The notes under the pieces were generated by a model, which saw only the letters and a program-made list of their open reading frames with translations, was not told the DNA's origin and did no database searches. Shown piece by piece: positions 8,532-18,241 of a stretch of 53,466 nucleotides of DNA. This DNA is from Trichocoleus desertorum ATA4-8-CV12. Lineage in GTDB: Bacteria > Cyanobacteriota > Cyanobacteriia > FACHB-46. Position 1 is the first letter of the stretch. Every line of letters starts with the position of its first letter. Location of the stretch: positions 1 through 53,466 of the forward strand of contig JAHHIL010000038.1 in assembly GCA_019358975.1 (NCBI GenBank), read 5' to 3'. The position numbers and the translations under genes were made by a program.

Positions 8532-9629
8532 TTATAGCCCAACATGGGCAGAAGATTTAGAGCGATCGCGATCGGCAATCAACTCTTGGTAGAGTGCCAG
8601 GGTTTCCTGCTGCACACGAGATACACTCAACCAACCTAAGTTACGTTGAGCCCGCTCCTTCCAGACCTGCAACTGCTCAGGAGATTGAAGCAATTCTAAT
8701 AAAGCTGCTGCGATCGCCGCTCTATCTTTAGGAGGAACTAATAAACCTGCGGCTCCTTGATCTAATGCTTCGGGAATTCCATCCACATTGCTGGCGATGA
8801 TGGCGCAGCCTGCCTCCCGCGCCTCTGACAACACCAAACCAAACGGTTCTTGATGAGAAGCTAAGACAAAAATATCTATGGCTTGCAAGTATCTTTGGGG
8901 TTGCGGTTGAAACCCCAGAAAATGGATACGCTCTGACACCGGAGTAGCGCCAGCTTGAGTCTCAAACATTTGGCGGTCAGGCCCCTCGCCAATCAGATAC
9001 AGATGCGCCTCCGGACAATCTGTGGCAATCTGAGCAAAGGCCGCAATTAGTTCTGTAATGCCTTTGCGCTGATACATCCCTGCCACAGTCGCGATCGCGG
9101 GATGCTGGAGCGAGATCGGTTCAGGGAGAGAAGAGGGTCGATCACGAGGACTGCCCAAAGTGCCATTGCGAATCACTCGCAGCTTTCTTTGAGGAATGCC
9201 CCGTCGTGCCATCGAATCGGCCACCGCTTGGCTTACCGCAATCACGCGATCGGCGACTCCCATTAAGGTGGCGCTGCGCTGGAACTCGTTGTGGACCGTA
9301 GAAACTAGCCCATAGTGACCAAATCGCCGTAAACAGCGGGCTAAAACCACCCCGGTCATCATGTGGGCATGAACGATATCCGGTTGGAACGTCTGGGCGA
9401 TCGCGCGATAACCTTTAGCGGCCCGGAGGAGATTCCCCAGTTGCCGCTGCTGATTCAAGGGGAAATGAGTGACGCCATAGTTTGTGAGTAAGGCTTCGTA
9501 TTCGCCGCCCTCAGAGGCTACCGCCACCTCATACCCAGCCTTGGCTTGTAGACAGGCGAGATCGATCGCCACATTAATAATGCCGTTCCCTAGTTCGCGG
9601 ACATCGTTCAGGATATGGAGAATTCGCAT
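8532..9629 (-). CDS. Glycosyltransferase family 4
   Basis: Predicted GT-B retaining glycosyltransferase. The N-terminal acceptor domain starts with MRILHILNDVRELGNG, and the C-terminal donor domain carries YQRKGITELIAAF and EPFGLVLSEAREAGC, the E-x7-E nucleotide-sugar motif. The ATG at 9629, at the conserved MRILHIL start, is preferred over a TTG at 9647. It is followed by a ~150-bp gap before the GT2 at 8374, the largest break in this part of the cluster after the one near 13400. Sugar specificity cannot be read from the sequence. Confidence 0.87.
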   Translation of the reverse strand: MRILHILNDVRELGNGIINVAIDLACLQAKAGYEVAVASEGGEYEALLTNYGVTHFPLNQQRQLGNLLRAAKGYRAIAQTFQPDIVHAHMMTGVVLARCLRRFGHYGLVSTVHNEFQRSATLMGVADRVIAVSQAVADSMARRGIPQRKLRVIRNGTLGSPRDRPSSLPEPISLQHPAIATVAGMYQRKGITELIAAFAQIATDCPEAHLYLIGEGPDRQMFETQAGATPVSERIHFLGFQPQPQRYLQAIDIFVLASHQEPFGLVLSEAREAGCAIIASNVDGIPEALDQGAAGLLVPPKDRAAIAAALLELLQSPEQLQVWKERAQRNLGWLSVSRVQQETLALYQELIADRDRSKSSAHVGL

Positions 9630-9664
9630 TACATTTCTGTTCAACAACTGAGCTAGCTTGTAGA

Positions 9665-10828
9665 TTAGCTGGCTTGAAGAGCATCTTGGCGGCTGAGGTT
9701 CTCCAGCACATCCAGATATTGCTCCACGATGTTGTCCATGGTAAAAGCATTGGCCCGCTGCTGTAGCACCTCAGCAGCGGTTGGTTGTTCTAGGGCCGCA
9801 ACAATCCCATCGGCCAGAGCATTTGGGTCACCGACAGGAGCTAAACGACCATATTTGCCATTGCCCAAGATCTCTGCTGGGCCGCTTTCGCAGTCAGTCG
9901 AAACCACAGAAGTACCTGCGGCTAAGGCTTCCGCTACCACATTGCCAAATCCCTCATAGATGGAGGAGAGCACAAACACGGCTGATTGTGCCATGTAGGC
10001 ATAGGGGTTCTCCACAAAGCCAGGGAGCGCCACATCATCTTGCAATCCTAGCTCTTGAATCAAAGCCTCCAATTCAGGCTTTACTAGAGCTTCGCGTGGA
10101 TCGGCTTCTCCCAAAATCATCAATCGGGCGGGATGCCGCTGCCGCACCAAAGCAAAAGCGCGTACCAAGGTAAGAAAGTCTTTCTGTTTCACTAACCGTC
10201 CCACTCCTAAAACCACAGGAGGTTCCCCAACTGCAAACCAGGGATGATCAATCGGCGCTTTGATTTTTTCAGCCAAATCTGGCATCACCACTGGATTGTA
10301 AATCACCTGTACTTTGTCCTCAGGTAGCCCTGCCATCTTTGCCACATCCCTAGCGGTTCCTTGGGAGGCAGCCACGATCGCGTCTGCCCAAGGATAAAAC
10401 TGCTTCACCAGAAAAGGTCGAACATTGCCAGTACCTCCATGCCTGTCTTGAAACTGTTGTGAGAGATTGGTCTGCACACACATGACCACACGAGTCGGTA
10501 CCCCTGCCAATCGCTGTGCCAAAGTTGCGGAACTAGCGATATCGAGTGCTGAGAGCAAGAAATCTGGCTTTTCCTGTTGCAAATAGCGTCTGAGCGCCCA
10601 AGTTTTGGAAACTATGACCGGAGATTTGGCTTTGAGGTTAATCAGGCGGACATTGGCAGGCACTTTATCGAGGTAAGCACCTTCTCCCTGAGCCAGCACT
10701 AAATCGGTTTTCAGCCCTCTTGCAGCAAAGCCTTGAGCCAAATGCAACATAGCTCGCTCTGCTCCGCCCCCCGCTAAGTTGGGGATAAATAAACTTACAG
10801 ATGGTTGTTGCGATCGCGTTACAGGCAT
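9665..10828 (-). CDS. Glycosyltransferase family 4
   Basis: Predicted GT-B retaining glycosyltransferase of 387 residues. The N-terminal motif SLFIPNLAGGGAERAMLHLA is the glycine-rich block seen in GT4 enzymes that elongate lipid-linked oligosaccharides, such as PglJ/PglH types. The donor domain shows VGRLVKQKDF and the EGFGNVVAEALAAG E-x7-E motif. GGAGG five bases upstream of the ATG gives a strong ribosome-binding site. It sits between the lipoprotein hydrolase and another GT4, all on the same strand with short gaps. Confidence 0.88.
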   Translation of the reverse strand: MPVTRSQQPSVSLFIPNLAGGGAERAMLHLAQGFAARGLKTDLVLAQGEGAYLDKVPANVRLINLKAKSPVIVSKTWALRRYLQQEKPDFLLSALDIASSATLAQRLAGVPTRVVMCVQTNLSQQFQDRHGGTGNVRPFLVKQFYPWADAIVAASQGTARDVAKMAGLPEDKVQVIYNPVVMPDLAEKIKAPIDHPWFAVGEPPVVLGVGRLVKQKDFLTLVRAFALVRQRHPARLMILGEADPREALVKPELEALIQELGLQDDVALPGFVENPYAYMAQSAVFVLSSIYEGFGNVVAEALAAGTSVVSTDCESGPAEILGNGKYGRLAPVGDPNALADGIVAALEQPTAAEVLQQRANAFTMDNIVEQYLDVLENLSRQDALQAS

Positions 10829-10861
10829 AAAATCCTCCAGTTGCTTGGGTTATGAGTTCAC

Positions 10862-12166
10862 TTAGGCTGGGGCTAGCTCAATCACGAGCGGATGGTCAGG
10901 AATGCTCAGATCCAGTTGTTGAGGATTGGGATATTGCTGCAAAGATGCAGCGGCTCTCACTGGTTTATAGAGCGAGGCCTGACGCATTGGGGTTTGTATG
11001 CTAACGGTGACTGCTGGTTTTGGTGCATAAACATCAAGCTTACTTTGCAGATCAAAGCTAGGTACTTCGTGCCAAAGAATCAAATAAAATCTGCCATCTC
11101 GTTTTTGCAGCAGTGTATGATGCACGTCGGCAGTATTGCCACTCAAGCTGTAGCTCAAAGCCTGAGGGGCAAACTCAGGGCCTGGATCTTGCAGCAATGC
11201 AATCAAATTCTTAAGGGAGTCAAAGGCAGGTTTAGGCGAACCATTGTTACGGAGCAGACCAAAGTTCTGTTCTTGGGTCGTGTCCTGATGCTCGTTGATT
11301 AGTTCGTAAAGGAACGATCGCTGGATGCCTCGATTAAAATACTCCAGATAGAGTCTGGGGACGTACTTAGCCGCTGCAAGTTCCGAGATCCCTGGCTGCG
11401 ATGCTTTGAGATCGTTGGTGGCATTGTGCCAACCACATTCCGTCGCCACAATGGGCTTGGCTGGCCCCGTGATCATCTGAGTCAGAGGCACCCATTTCAT
11501 GTCTAGATCTTGGCTGGGCAGGTTACCACCCGCATAGCTGTGCATATTGCCTAGATCAGCCGAAGCAAGAGTACCTACGCGCATAGCGTTGTAGGGAATG
11601 GCTAGAGCAGGCATCAAAACGGGCAATGCGGCTGTCGTGGGATCTGCTTTAACTGCGGCATACAGTTCGTCTTGGTAGGCCCGCAGCCCTTCGGGAAAGG
11701 CTTGATCTTGATAAGTCACTTGAGGATTCACATCCCACTCATTCGGGCCTTCTACCGCTTCAATGGAGGACAAGACAGGCTGAATCGCCTCTGTGACAAC
11801 ATTGTCAGGAGTAATCCCATCTCTGACATCCATCACGAGTGTTGATTTAATTCCCAATGCGGCTAAATCGTTGAGTCGGTCATAAAAGATAGAATTCTTG
11901 CCACCATCCCGAATATGGCGTACTCCCAACTCTTGCAGTTTGGGCTTGATCAGTGTGTCGTAATTGCCATAGGCGGTGTCAACATAGCGCAGATGCGTGG
12001 CAATCCCAATTGAATTCACGAATGAGTCAGCGCTGCGAGCCTGCTCTGGTTGCAATTGGGCCTGTAAGGGATTGAGAGAAGAGGTACAGGCAATCAGTAA
12101 AGCGCTTAGTAAGGCGAGTAAGGGATAACGGTAGCATTTCATGCAGTAGACAAAGGAAAACTTCAT
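10862..12166 (-). CDS. Lipoprotein glycoside hydrolase-like protein (GH-A-type barrel)
   Basis: Predicted exported lipoprotein. A basic N-terminus and hydrophobic stretch end in LLIAC, a good lipobox, followed by TSS. The mature part reads as a TIM-barrel hydrolase: GVRHIRDGG, then VEGPNEWD (an N-E pair typical of the acid/base Glu in clan GH-A) and IVATECGWHN (candidate nucleophile Glu), with an aromatic-lined NMHSYAGG loop between. A beta-rich C-terminal domain follows from about residue 335. Starts are uncertain: TTG 12175, ATG 12166 (used) or ATG 12142, none with a good ribosome-binding site. In a polysaccharide cluster it may trim or release the polymer. Family is inferred from motifs only. 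Confidence 0.7.
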   Translation of the reverse strand: MKFSFVYCMKCYRYPLLALLSALLIACTSSLNPLQAQLQPEQARSADSFVNSIGIATHLRYVDTAYGNYDTLIKPKLQELGVRHIRDGGKNSIFYDRLNDLAALGIKSTLVMDVRDGITPDNVVTEAIQPVLSSIEAVEGPNEWDVNPQVTYQDQAFPEGLRAYQDELYAAVKADPTTAALPVLMPALAIPYNAMRVGTLASADLGNMHSYAGGNLPSQDLDMKWVPLTQMITGPAKPIVATECGWHNATNDLKASQPGISELAAAKYVPRLYLEYFNRGIQRSFLYELINEHQDTTQEQNFGLLRNNGSPKPAFDSLKNLIALLQDPGPEFAPQALSYSLSGNTADVHHTLLQKRDGRFYLILWHEVPSFDLQSKLDVYAPKPAVTVSIQTPMRQASLYKPVRAAASLQQYPNPQQLDLSIPDHPLVIELAPA

Positions 12167-12208
12167 ATCTGGCAACTAGCGAATAATCAAGAACAGGCTC
12201 AGGTGTGA

Positions 12209-13366
12209 TTAAACCTGGGGAACTCGTGCTAATGTTTGCCCCAAAAGTTGAGCGATTTGTTGGTTGATAGTTGACAGGTCAAAACGTTGACTAGCTTGGA
12301 TTTGAGCTTGATGAGCGATCGCCCTAGAGCGTTCTGGTTGGTTCCGACAGAGATTAATCACAGCTGCCAGTTGTTGAGGATTCCCAGGAGAGGCCAGCCA
12401 ACCATCAACCTCTGGCGTAATTAATTCGATCGCCCCGCCCGATTTGGCAGCAACCACAGGTTTGCCACAAAGCATGGCTTCTACAATCACGCGACCAAAT
12501 GGTTCTGGAGCTGTGGAAGTATGAGCAATCAGATCACACAATTTCATCAGAGTCACGACATCCGAGCGAAACCCTAAAAAACGCACCCGTTCCTGTAAAC
12601 CGAGTGCGTTGACTTGCTGATGCAGTTGTTCGACATATTCGTGCTCTCCAAATAAAGCATCACCGACCAATAAAGCTGTGACATCCTCTGGACAATGAGC
12701 TAAAGCTTCCAGCAAGATATGCTGCCCTTTCCAAGGTGAAAGCCGACTAAAGTGACCCACGACAAACTGTTCTGTCAAGCCCAGTTGCTGCTTCAGTTGC
12801 ACAGCATCGGCGCTAGCAGACTGATAGGTTTGCGGTTCAAAGCCGTTATAAATCACCTGAGTTAGCTCAGCACGGCCACCCGCCACGATAAAAGCGGTTT
12901 TGCTTGCCTCTGAGTTTGCGATCACCAACGAAGCAAAACGATTTGCCAAAGTGACCGCGAGCCGCCGATTCATGGAGCTGAAATGGTCAGGGGAGAGAAT
13001 ATCATGCAGGTGATAAACCAAAGGCCGACGGCTGATCCAAGCTGCCAAAGCTCCTACAACTAGTGCTTTTTGAGTATTGGCATAGATCAAATCGTAGTTG
13101 CGGCTCAACTGCACCACTTTGCGAATCAGGGGCAAGAGTTGCGCCAAACTACCGAAGCCTTGTCGCCAACCGCTGTCTTTACGCACTTGAATCCCCTCAG
13201 CGTTGAGCACCTGTACCGGAATCTCATGTTGTTCTAGAAGATCTCGGAATGGGCCATCAGCGAATAAAGCGACCAAGCAGCGATCGCGATAGGGTTTTGC
13301 AATATCCAGCAGGCACAATTCAGCCCCACCCGGTTTTCCGCTTTGGTCTAAGAAGAGAATCTTCAT
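12209..13366 (-). CDS. Glycosyltransferase family 4
   Basis: Predicted GT-B glycosyltransferase of 385 residues. MKILFLDQSGKPGGAELCLL opens the N-terminal domain. FSRLSPWKGQHILLEAL and EPFGRVIVEAMLCGKPVV (E-x7-E) mark the donor-binding domain. It has the family's normal length and both conserved motifs, so it should be active. It shares the strand and short spacing of its neighbours, and is separated from the acyltransferase gene by ~150 bp containing nothing recognisable. Substrate unknown. Confidence 0.87.
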   Translation of the reverse strand: MKILFLDQSGKPGGAELCLLDIAKPYRDRCLVALFADGPFRDLLEQHEIPVQVLNAEGIQVRKDSGWRQGFGSLAQLLPLIRKVVQLSRNYDLIYANTQKALVVGALAAWISRRPLVYHLHDILSPDHFSSMNRRLAVTLANRFASLVIANSEASKTAFIVAGGRAELTQVIYNGFEPQTYQSASADAVQLKQQLGLTEQFVVGHFSRLSPWKGQHILLEALAHCPEDVTALLVGDALFGEHEYVEQLHQQVNALGLQERVRFLGFRSDVVTLMKLCDLIAHTSTAPEPFGRVIVEAMLCGKPVVAAKSGGAIELITPEVDGWLASPGNPQQLAAVINLCRNQPERSRAIAHQAQIQASQRFDLSTINQQIAQLLGQTLARVPQV

Positions 13367-13515
13367 AAGATTGGAATACTCAGAAACGCCAGAATTGATT
13401 CAGAACTAGACAAGCGGGTCACCTATGAAAACCGATTCGTGTATGTAGCTATACCATCTGATTTTGCTTTTACCTACTTGTATTCCGGGCATCTTGACTG
13501 CGGCTGCAACTGAGT

Positions 13516-14685
13516 TTATTGAGCATTCGCCCAAGCGGATTGCTTCGGCACTAATTTACGTCGTAGCCAGGTAATTAACGGTTTTTCAAGATACAAGTAG
13601 GTCAGCCAGCCAGCGATGACAGCGATCACTGCTAACACACTAATGCTGAGAAAACTTCCTAGCAAACCCACTAGATTTAGCGCGATCGCCACCTTAAATG
13701 TGGCAGCTAAACAAGGGTAATGCACTAAATAAATGGAGTAAGAAGCATCCCCTAATCCATTCAGCCAAGTTGGCATTTTCCAGCCTTGGTTGAGATCAAT
13801 GGAGGCTGCCCCTAATACAACTAACATTGAAGGTAATCCATAAGCCACCACATCAGGAAGTTCTATGATTTTGGAGTTATCCCATAATCCTGAGGCGATA
13901 AATAACAACGTTCCTGTGATGAAGCAAACGATGCCTGTGATTCCTGGTTTTATTTTTTCTCCTACTACCCAATAAGCAGCTAAACAGCCGAAGGCAAACT
14001 CTAAATTGTGCGGATTAAAAATGAAGTTTAAGAGCAGAGGTAGTTGTGTAGATGAGGCGCGATCGCTGATGCTGAGACAGAAAAATGCCAAAGTTCCTCC
14101 TAACCAACTGCAAAGCACAAATCGAGAAACTTTGGGTGCCAGCCAAATAGCCAAACCAAATATAAAGTAGAAGAAAATTTCGTAACTGAGGGTCCAGCCC
14201 ACAATTAAAACTGGAAAGTTCTCTTGGGGATATAACAAGAGTGATTTTACAATCACCCCTAAATTGCGCTCATATCCTTTGCCAAATGAGGGAATTAGAA
14301 AGTAAATCGGTAGGAGAGCGAGGGTGATCATCCAATATAAGGGATACACTCGAATAGCTCGTTTGACAATAAAAGTATTGAGTTTCTGTTTTTGCCCAAT
14401 ATCAGCTCGATGAGCAAAGAAAATAATAAATCCACTGAGGACAAAAAAGAAATCAACTCCCGATCCTCCAAAGGCAAATAGCCCTGAAAAGAAATTTTGA
14501 TTTAACTTCTGTTGACTGAGTTCAGTCACATGAAACAGAACCACTAATAGCGCTGCAATACCTCGACAGGCTTGAATGATTTCTAGTTTTTTCTTACTTG
14601 GTGAAACTGGAACTGAGGGATTGGTTGAAGTTGCTCGCAATTCTCGACTGAGTGCAGCCGCAGGATAGTCTGAAGCATCTTTCAT
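13516..14685 (-). CDS. Acyltransferase family 3 (OafA/YrhL-like) membrane protein
   Basis: Integral inner-membrane acyltransferase expected to O-acetylate or otherwise acylate the polysaccharide. The N-terminal motif RGIAALLVVLFHVTE carries the conserved Arg and His of the family. FFVLSGFIIFF and RVYPLYWM follow, then about ten hydrophobic segments, ending YSIYLVHYP and LEKPLITW, all typical of acyltransferase_3. An AGGAG six to seven bases upstream of the ATG fixes the start. The first ~30 residues are polar and cytoplasmic. Confidence 0.88.
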   Translation of the reverse strand: MKDASDYPAAALSRELRATSTNPSVPVSPSKKKLEIIQACRGIAALLVVLFHVTELSQQKLNQNFFSGLFAFGGSGVDFFFVLSGFIIFFAHRADIGQKQKLNTFIVKRAIRVYPLYWMITLALLPIYFLIPSFGKGYERNLGVIVKSLLLYPQENFPVLIVGWTLSYEIFFYFIFGLAIWLAPKVSRFVLCSWLGGTLAFFCLSISDRASSTQLPLLLNFIFNPHNLEFAFGCLAAYWVVGEKIKPGITGIVCFITGTLLFIASGLWDNSKIIELPDVVAYGLPSMLVVLGAASIDLNQGWKMPTWLNGLGDASYSIYLVHYPCLAATFKVAIALNLVGLLGSFLSISVLAVIAVIAGWLTYLYLEKPLITWLRRKLVPKQSAWANAQ

Positions 14686-14758
14686 TCATTTCTCCTGAAA
14701 CTAAAGTAAAATCCACTACTACAAAGAGCGTGACTGCGATCGCCATGCTCTAGACCTT

Positions 14759-16171
14759 TTACCCCGACTGTAGGGCTGTTAACCTTTGGTAGCGGTGGTA
14801 TTGGCTGGCGGCCAGGGCCATACCCGCAAAACCCCAAAACACAACTCCTGAAAGAGCCAGCGTCACACTTCCCAAACCGATTTGGGCAAATACGCCCAAG
14901 CTGATGGCACGAGCCGCACTGGCAAAGGCATCTGCTCGAATGTCAACAGACTGAAATAAGCTAAATAGCAGCAAAATAATGCCGCCCAAGTAAGGAATCG
15001 TACCGAACCAACCCAGGGAGAAAAACATACTCAAAATGCCGCTGTCATTACTACCCAAACTGGTGCCCTCCAACACAAACCCCAAACCCTGACCGAGAAA
15101 CTGGGAAAACGCCAAACTCAAGGTTTCGGCATAGCCTTCACTGCGCTGGGCATAGCTGACATCTCCTTTTGTATTTGTGAGAGACTGCAAGCGGGCTCCA
15201 ATCGTATCGGCAAAAGGATCGAGATTGATCAAAGGGATAATGCAAAGCGCCATCACCACAATCGTCACAACCAATCGCATTTGCAGCTTTGGCTTCAGGG
15301 ATGGCAGAAAGGTCAGCATCGCCACGCCCCAACCCAGCCAAGCTGCTCGTACCAGAGATAACAGAAACGATAAATAGCCAACCCCAGAGGCAAAAAATCG
15401 GAGATTTCCTTTGCCGCTCAAGAGCAACATCAAGCCTGCCAGCATCACCGTGGCGAAGGGGCCAGGAGAATTCATGATGCTAAAGACCCGAATCCCCAAA
15501 GGCTCTGGGGTGCCGAAAGCACTGGCATTGGAATTAACTAACCAAAATCGATCCCATGGGGGCGCGACTAAGTATTGATATACGCCGTAAGTCCCTGAAA
15601 CTAAAACGCCCCAAAGAAATATGCGCTCTAAGCTTTGACGGTAGCTAGGATAACTTCGCCAATTAACAAATAGGTGAAACCCAAACAAGATGGGGGTGAA
15701 CCAGTTCAGCATGGGTACCACTACAGCCATTGGCGGATATTTGATCAGCCCTACCAAAAAGCCATAGATCACGCCAACAAAAGCCAAGATAAAGGGTAAA
15801 CCTCCCTGCCGTGTGGCTCTAGGCAGCGATCGCACCAAAGTCATGATAGTCACAAACATGACCAAAAAAGGAGCCAATAGGATAGGGCTTGGATCAACCC
15901 AACCACTTTGGTAATCCACCATCCGCCGCACCCAAGGCGATAGAAATGCAATCCACCAGGTAAATCCCAAGTAGAGCAAGGGATAACGCCCATATAAAAA
16001 CAAGCCCACCAGAAAAGCGCCTCCCGGAAACGCTATTCTCAGGAGCCCCGCTTTCACCACCAGACAGAGGGCTGAAAACAAGGTAAAACCTAGAATTGCC
16101 ATCCAAGCAGGCGCTGGTTTTAAACCAAAGTTAAAGCTTTTTGTAGCTGCTCTGGAGGAGCGAATTTGCAT
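14759..16171 (-). CDS. O-antigen polymerase/ligase-like membrane protein (Wzy/WaaL type)
   Basis: Polytopic inner-membrane protein of 470 residues with about ten hydrophobic segments. Near residues 215-245 a periplasmic-type loop precedes RVFSIMNSPGPFATVMLAG, and later SYAQRSEGYAETLSLAFSQF and GQGLGF resemble the conserved R-x-x-x/GxG region of Wzy_C (O-antigen ligase) proteins. In this cluster it probably polymerises lipid-linked repeat units on the periplasmic face. Polymerase and ligase roles cannot be told apart from sequence alone; with no LPS-core genes nearby, polymerase is the better guess. Confidence 0.8.
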   Translation of the reverse strand: MQIRSSRAATKSFNFGLKPAPAWMAILGFTLFSALCLVVKAGLLRIAFPGGAFLVGLFLYGRYPLLYLGFTWWIAFLSPWVRRMVDYQSGWVDPSPILLAPFLVMFVTIMTLVRSLPRATRQGGLPFILAFVGVIYGFLVGLIKYPPMAVVVPMLNWFTPILFGFHLFVNWRSYPSYRQSLERIFLWGVLVSGTYGVYQYLVAPPWDRFWLVNSNASAFGTPEPLGIRVFSIMNSPGPFATVMLAGLMLLLSGKGNLRFFASGVGYLSFLLSLVRAAWLGWGVAMLTFLPSLKPKLQMRLVVTIVVMALCIIPLINLDPFADTIGARLQSLTNTKGDVSYAQRSEGYAETLSLAFSQFLGQGLGFVLEGTSLGSNDSGILSMFFSLGWFGTIPYLGGIILLLFSLFQSVDIRADAFASAARAISLGVFAQIGLGSVTLALSGVVFWGFAGMALAASQYHRYQRLTALQSG

Positions 16172-16213
16172 GGGCTTGAATAAGTGATTAACGACTGAAA
16201 AAGGATTGGCAAC

Positions 16214-17050
16214 CTAAGCTTGCACCTGACGATTGGATGCCGCAGACAAGCCAAATTCTTTCTGTTCAGGTTGTGTATTCCCTTTGGCCTGCCAATCAAT
16301 TTCATAGAGCTTGATTTCCTTGAGAAAAATGTAGTAACTCCATAAACTAGCCAACGTGAAACCTGCCATGCCTTGACGATACATGCCATACCAAAGATAT
16401 TGCTGCAAAAACTTGGCGGGTGGCTTTAGTAGCAATCTAATTAAATTAAATTTCTTACCTAATGAGTGAGCTTGCTTGGCGTCTAAATCCGTATAACGGT
16501 TAAATCGAACGACTAAATCGCTCATGTCTCGAAATCCCTGATGCCATAAAGTTCCTGGTAGCAAAGTAATAGGTGCATCCTTCACATCAGGCCCTTCATG
16601 TACTAGCACATCTTTAATCCGAAACTGAGTTTTGTCGTACAAACGCACATGTGCTTCCGCTCGACCATCTAACCACTGCCCGAAGAGATCTCCGACGCGG
16701 TTGACTGATAGAGCCTTTGTGGTCAGCTCTGAACCCGTTTTCCACGCTAAGATTGCACTCGCTAGCTCTGTGTCTACAACTTCATCTGCATCGAGAAAAA
16801 AGATCCAATCATGCTTGGCTTGGTCGGCACCAAAATTACGTTGCTTTGAGTATCCTGGCCAAGGATTTGCGTAAACCTTACAGCCCAAATTTTTTGAAAT
16901 TTGCACTGTAGCATCTTGGCTGCCACCGTCAACAACTACGATTTCATCCGCAAAAGGCAAACAAGACTGAATAGCATTCGCAATACATTCTTCTTCGTTT
17001 TGAGCAATGATGACCGTTGAAATTGAACGGCACAAAGCAGCTTGAGTCAT
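16214..17050 (-). CDS. Glycosyltransferase family 2 (WaaE/KdtX-like)
   Basis: A short GT2 enzyme of 278 residues. ISTVIIAQNEEECIANAIQS, FADEIVVVDGGSQDAT, GYSKQRNFG and FFLDADEVVD are the hallmark blocks of the WaaE/KdtX-like subgroup (beta-glucosyltransferases of the LPS core, and related enzymes). The final third has aromatic and basic residues including a hydrophobic stretch, possibly a membrane-associated helix. AGAGG lies upstream of the ATG. It overlaps no neighbour and is followed after 42 bp by the Wzy-like gene. Confidence 0.87.
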   Translation of the reverse strand: MTQAALCRSISTVIIAQNEEECIANAIQSCLPFADEIVVVDGGSQDATVQISKNLGCKVYANPWPGYSKQRNFGADQAKHDWIFFLDADEVVDTELASAILAWKTGSELTTKALSVNRVGDLFGQWLDGRAEAHVRLYDKTQFRIKDVLVHEGPDVKDAPITLLPGTLWHQGFRDMSDLVVRFNRYTDLDAKQAHSLGKKFNLIRLLLKPPAKFLQQYLWYGMYRQGMAGFTLASLWSYYIFLKEIKLYEIDWQAKGNTQPEQKEFGLSAASNRQVQA

Positions 17051-17157
17051 TTCTCGTTTCCTCTAAAATGTACTGGTTTAAGGATGAAAAATTCAATAAC
17101 TTTTGAGTTTTTTAGGCTCTGAGACAACCGTCTTTAGACACAAGATGTATTAACCAA

Positions 17158-18174
17158 TTACAAATGGTTGGAATAGTCAGCAAAGACATTTCGCACCTGT
17201 AGAAATGGACTCGCTAATGTCTGAGGCATAAAGCTTAGAGTCAAAGCTACTATCGTACGGACATTCAACTTATTTTGTTGGAGCGATCGCAAAAAATAAG
17301 GCCGAGCCGCGATCGCCTGATTTGCCCGGAGTAGCCCGATACCCAAAGTTGTACTAGCGTAGGCCCATTCCCGCTCAAAGTAGGCTCGTAATTTAGGTGT
17401 GGGAGCATCGGCCATGAAGCGTTCATAGCAAGCAATTCCTGCCTTACCTTTGCGAATTTTGGCTTGAGCATTGCGATTGCCACTAGTCATATTCTCTGAT
17501 TGAGCATGAATGCGATAGCAAGCTAAGCGCTCTGGGTAATAGTAGGCTCCTCGACCCAAACGGCAGGCGAGATAGCTAATGTAGTAGTCCCAAAACACAC
17601 CTGCTTCCTGTAAGCGTTCCCAGTCCACGACCTCGCGTCTAATCAGAGCCGCAGAAGCTGCGAACACCGAGCGATCGATTAAACCGAGTTCCCAAAAAGG
17701 TTGATGAATACCTGGCTGGAGCTGATGGCGTTTTTCACGGCGAGACTGTCTCTCAGTGGCTAAATTATCAATTTCGCTCTCGGAGTTAATAATGGAGTAG
17801 TCACAAAACGCCAAGGCCACATCTGGATTGGCTTCCAGCGGCGGCACCAATTTCTCTAGAAAATCTGGACGCCAAAGATCATCATCATTGAGACTCGCCA
17901 CATATTTGCCTTTAGCATCTTTGAAAGCATATGTCGCATTCAAGCCAATGCCTAAGTTGGTCGGATTGCGGCGTAAGCGAATCCGTGCATCTTGAAAGGC
18001 ATCAATTACAGGCTGAGGATGTTCAGGGCTACAGTCATCTGAGACAATGATTTCCAAATGGGTGTAAGTCTGTTGAACGACACTGGCGATCGCCTGCTTT
18101 AAGTAATGGGGGCGATTGTAGGTCGGAATAATCACACTCACAAGTGGGTTTTGTTTCTCAACATTTGCAAGCAT
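17158..18174 (-). CDS. Glycosyltransferase family 2
   Basis: Predicted GT-A inverting glycosyltransferase. LVSVIIPTYNRPHYLKQAI and LEIIVSDDCSPE are the N-terminal nucleotide-binding blocks, and SLNDDDLWRP is the metal-binding DxD region. The C-terminal half is helical and ends with FLQVRNVFADYSNHL. The ATG at 18174 just before the conserved LVSVIIP block is preferred over a TTG at 18192; a weak GGTGGA lies about ten bases upstream. It is one of three GT2 genes of the same general subtype in this cluster (with 7202 and 18242), suggesting old duplications. Confidence 0.86.
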   Translation of the reverse strand: MLANVEKQNPLVSVIIPTYNRPHYLKQAIASVVQQTYTHLEIIVSDDCSPEHPQPVIDAFQDARIRLRRNPTNLGIGLNATYAFKDAKGKYVASLNDDDLWRPDFLEKLVPPLEANPDVALAFCDYSIINSESEIDNLATERQSRREKRHQLQPGIHQPFWELGLIDRSVFAASAALIRREVVDWERLQEAGVFWDYYISYLACRLGRGAYYYPERLACYRIHAQSENMTSGNRNAQAKIRKGKAGIACYERFMADAPTPKLRAYFEREWAYASTTLGIGLLRANQAIAARPYFLRSLQQNKLNVRTIVALTLSFMPQTLASPFLQVRNVFADYSNHL

Positions 18175-18241
18175 CGTTTTAGTTTCCACCAATTACATTC
18201 ACCCTAAAAGCTTTAAGAAGTACATCGCAAGCTAAAAATAC

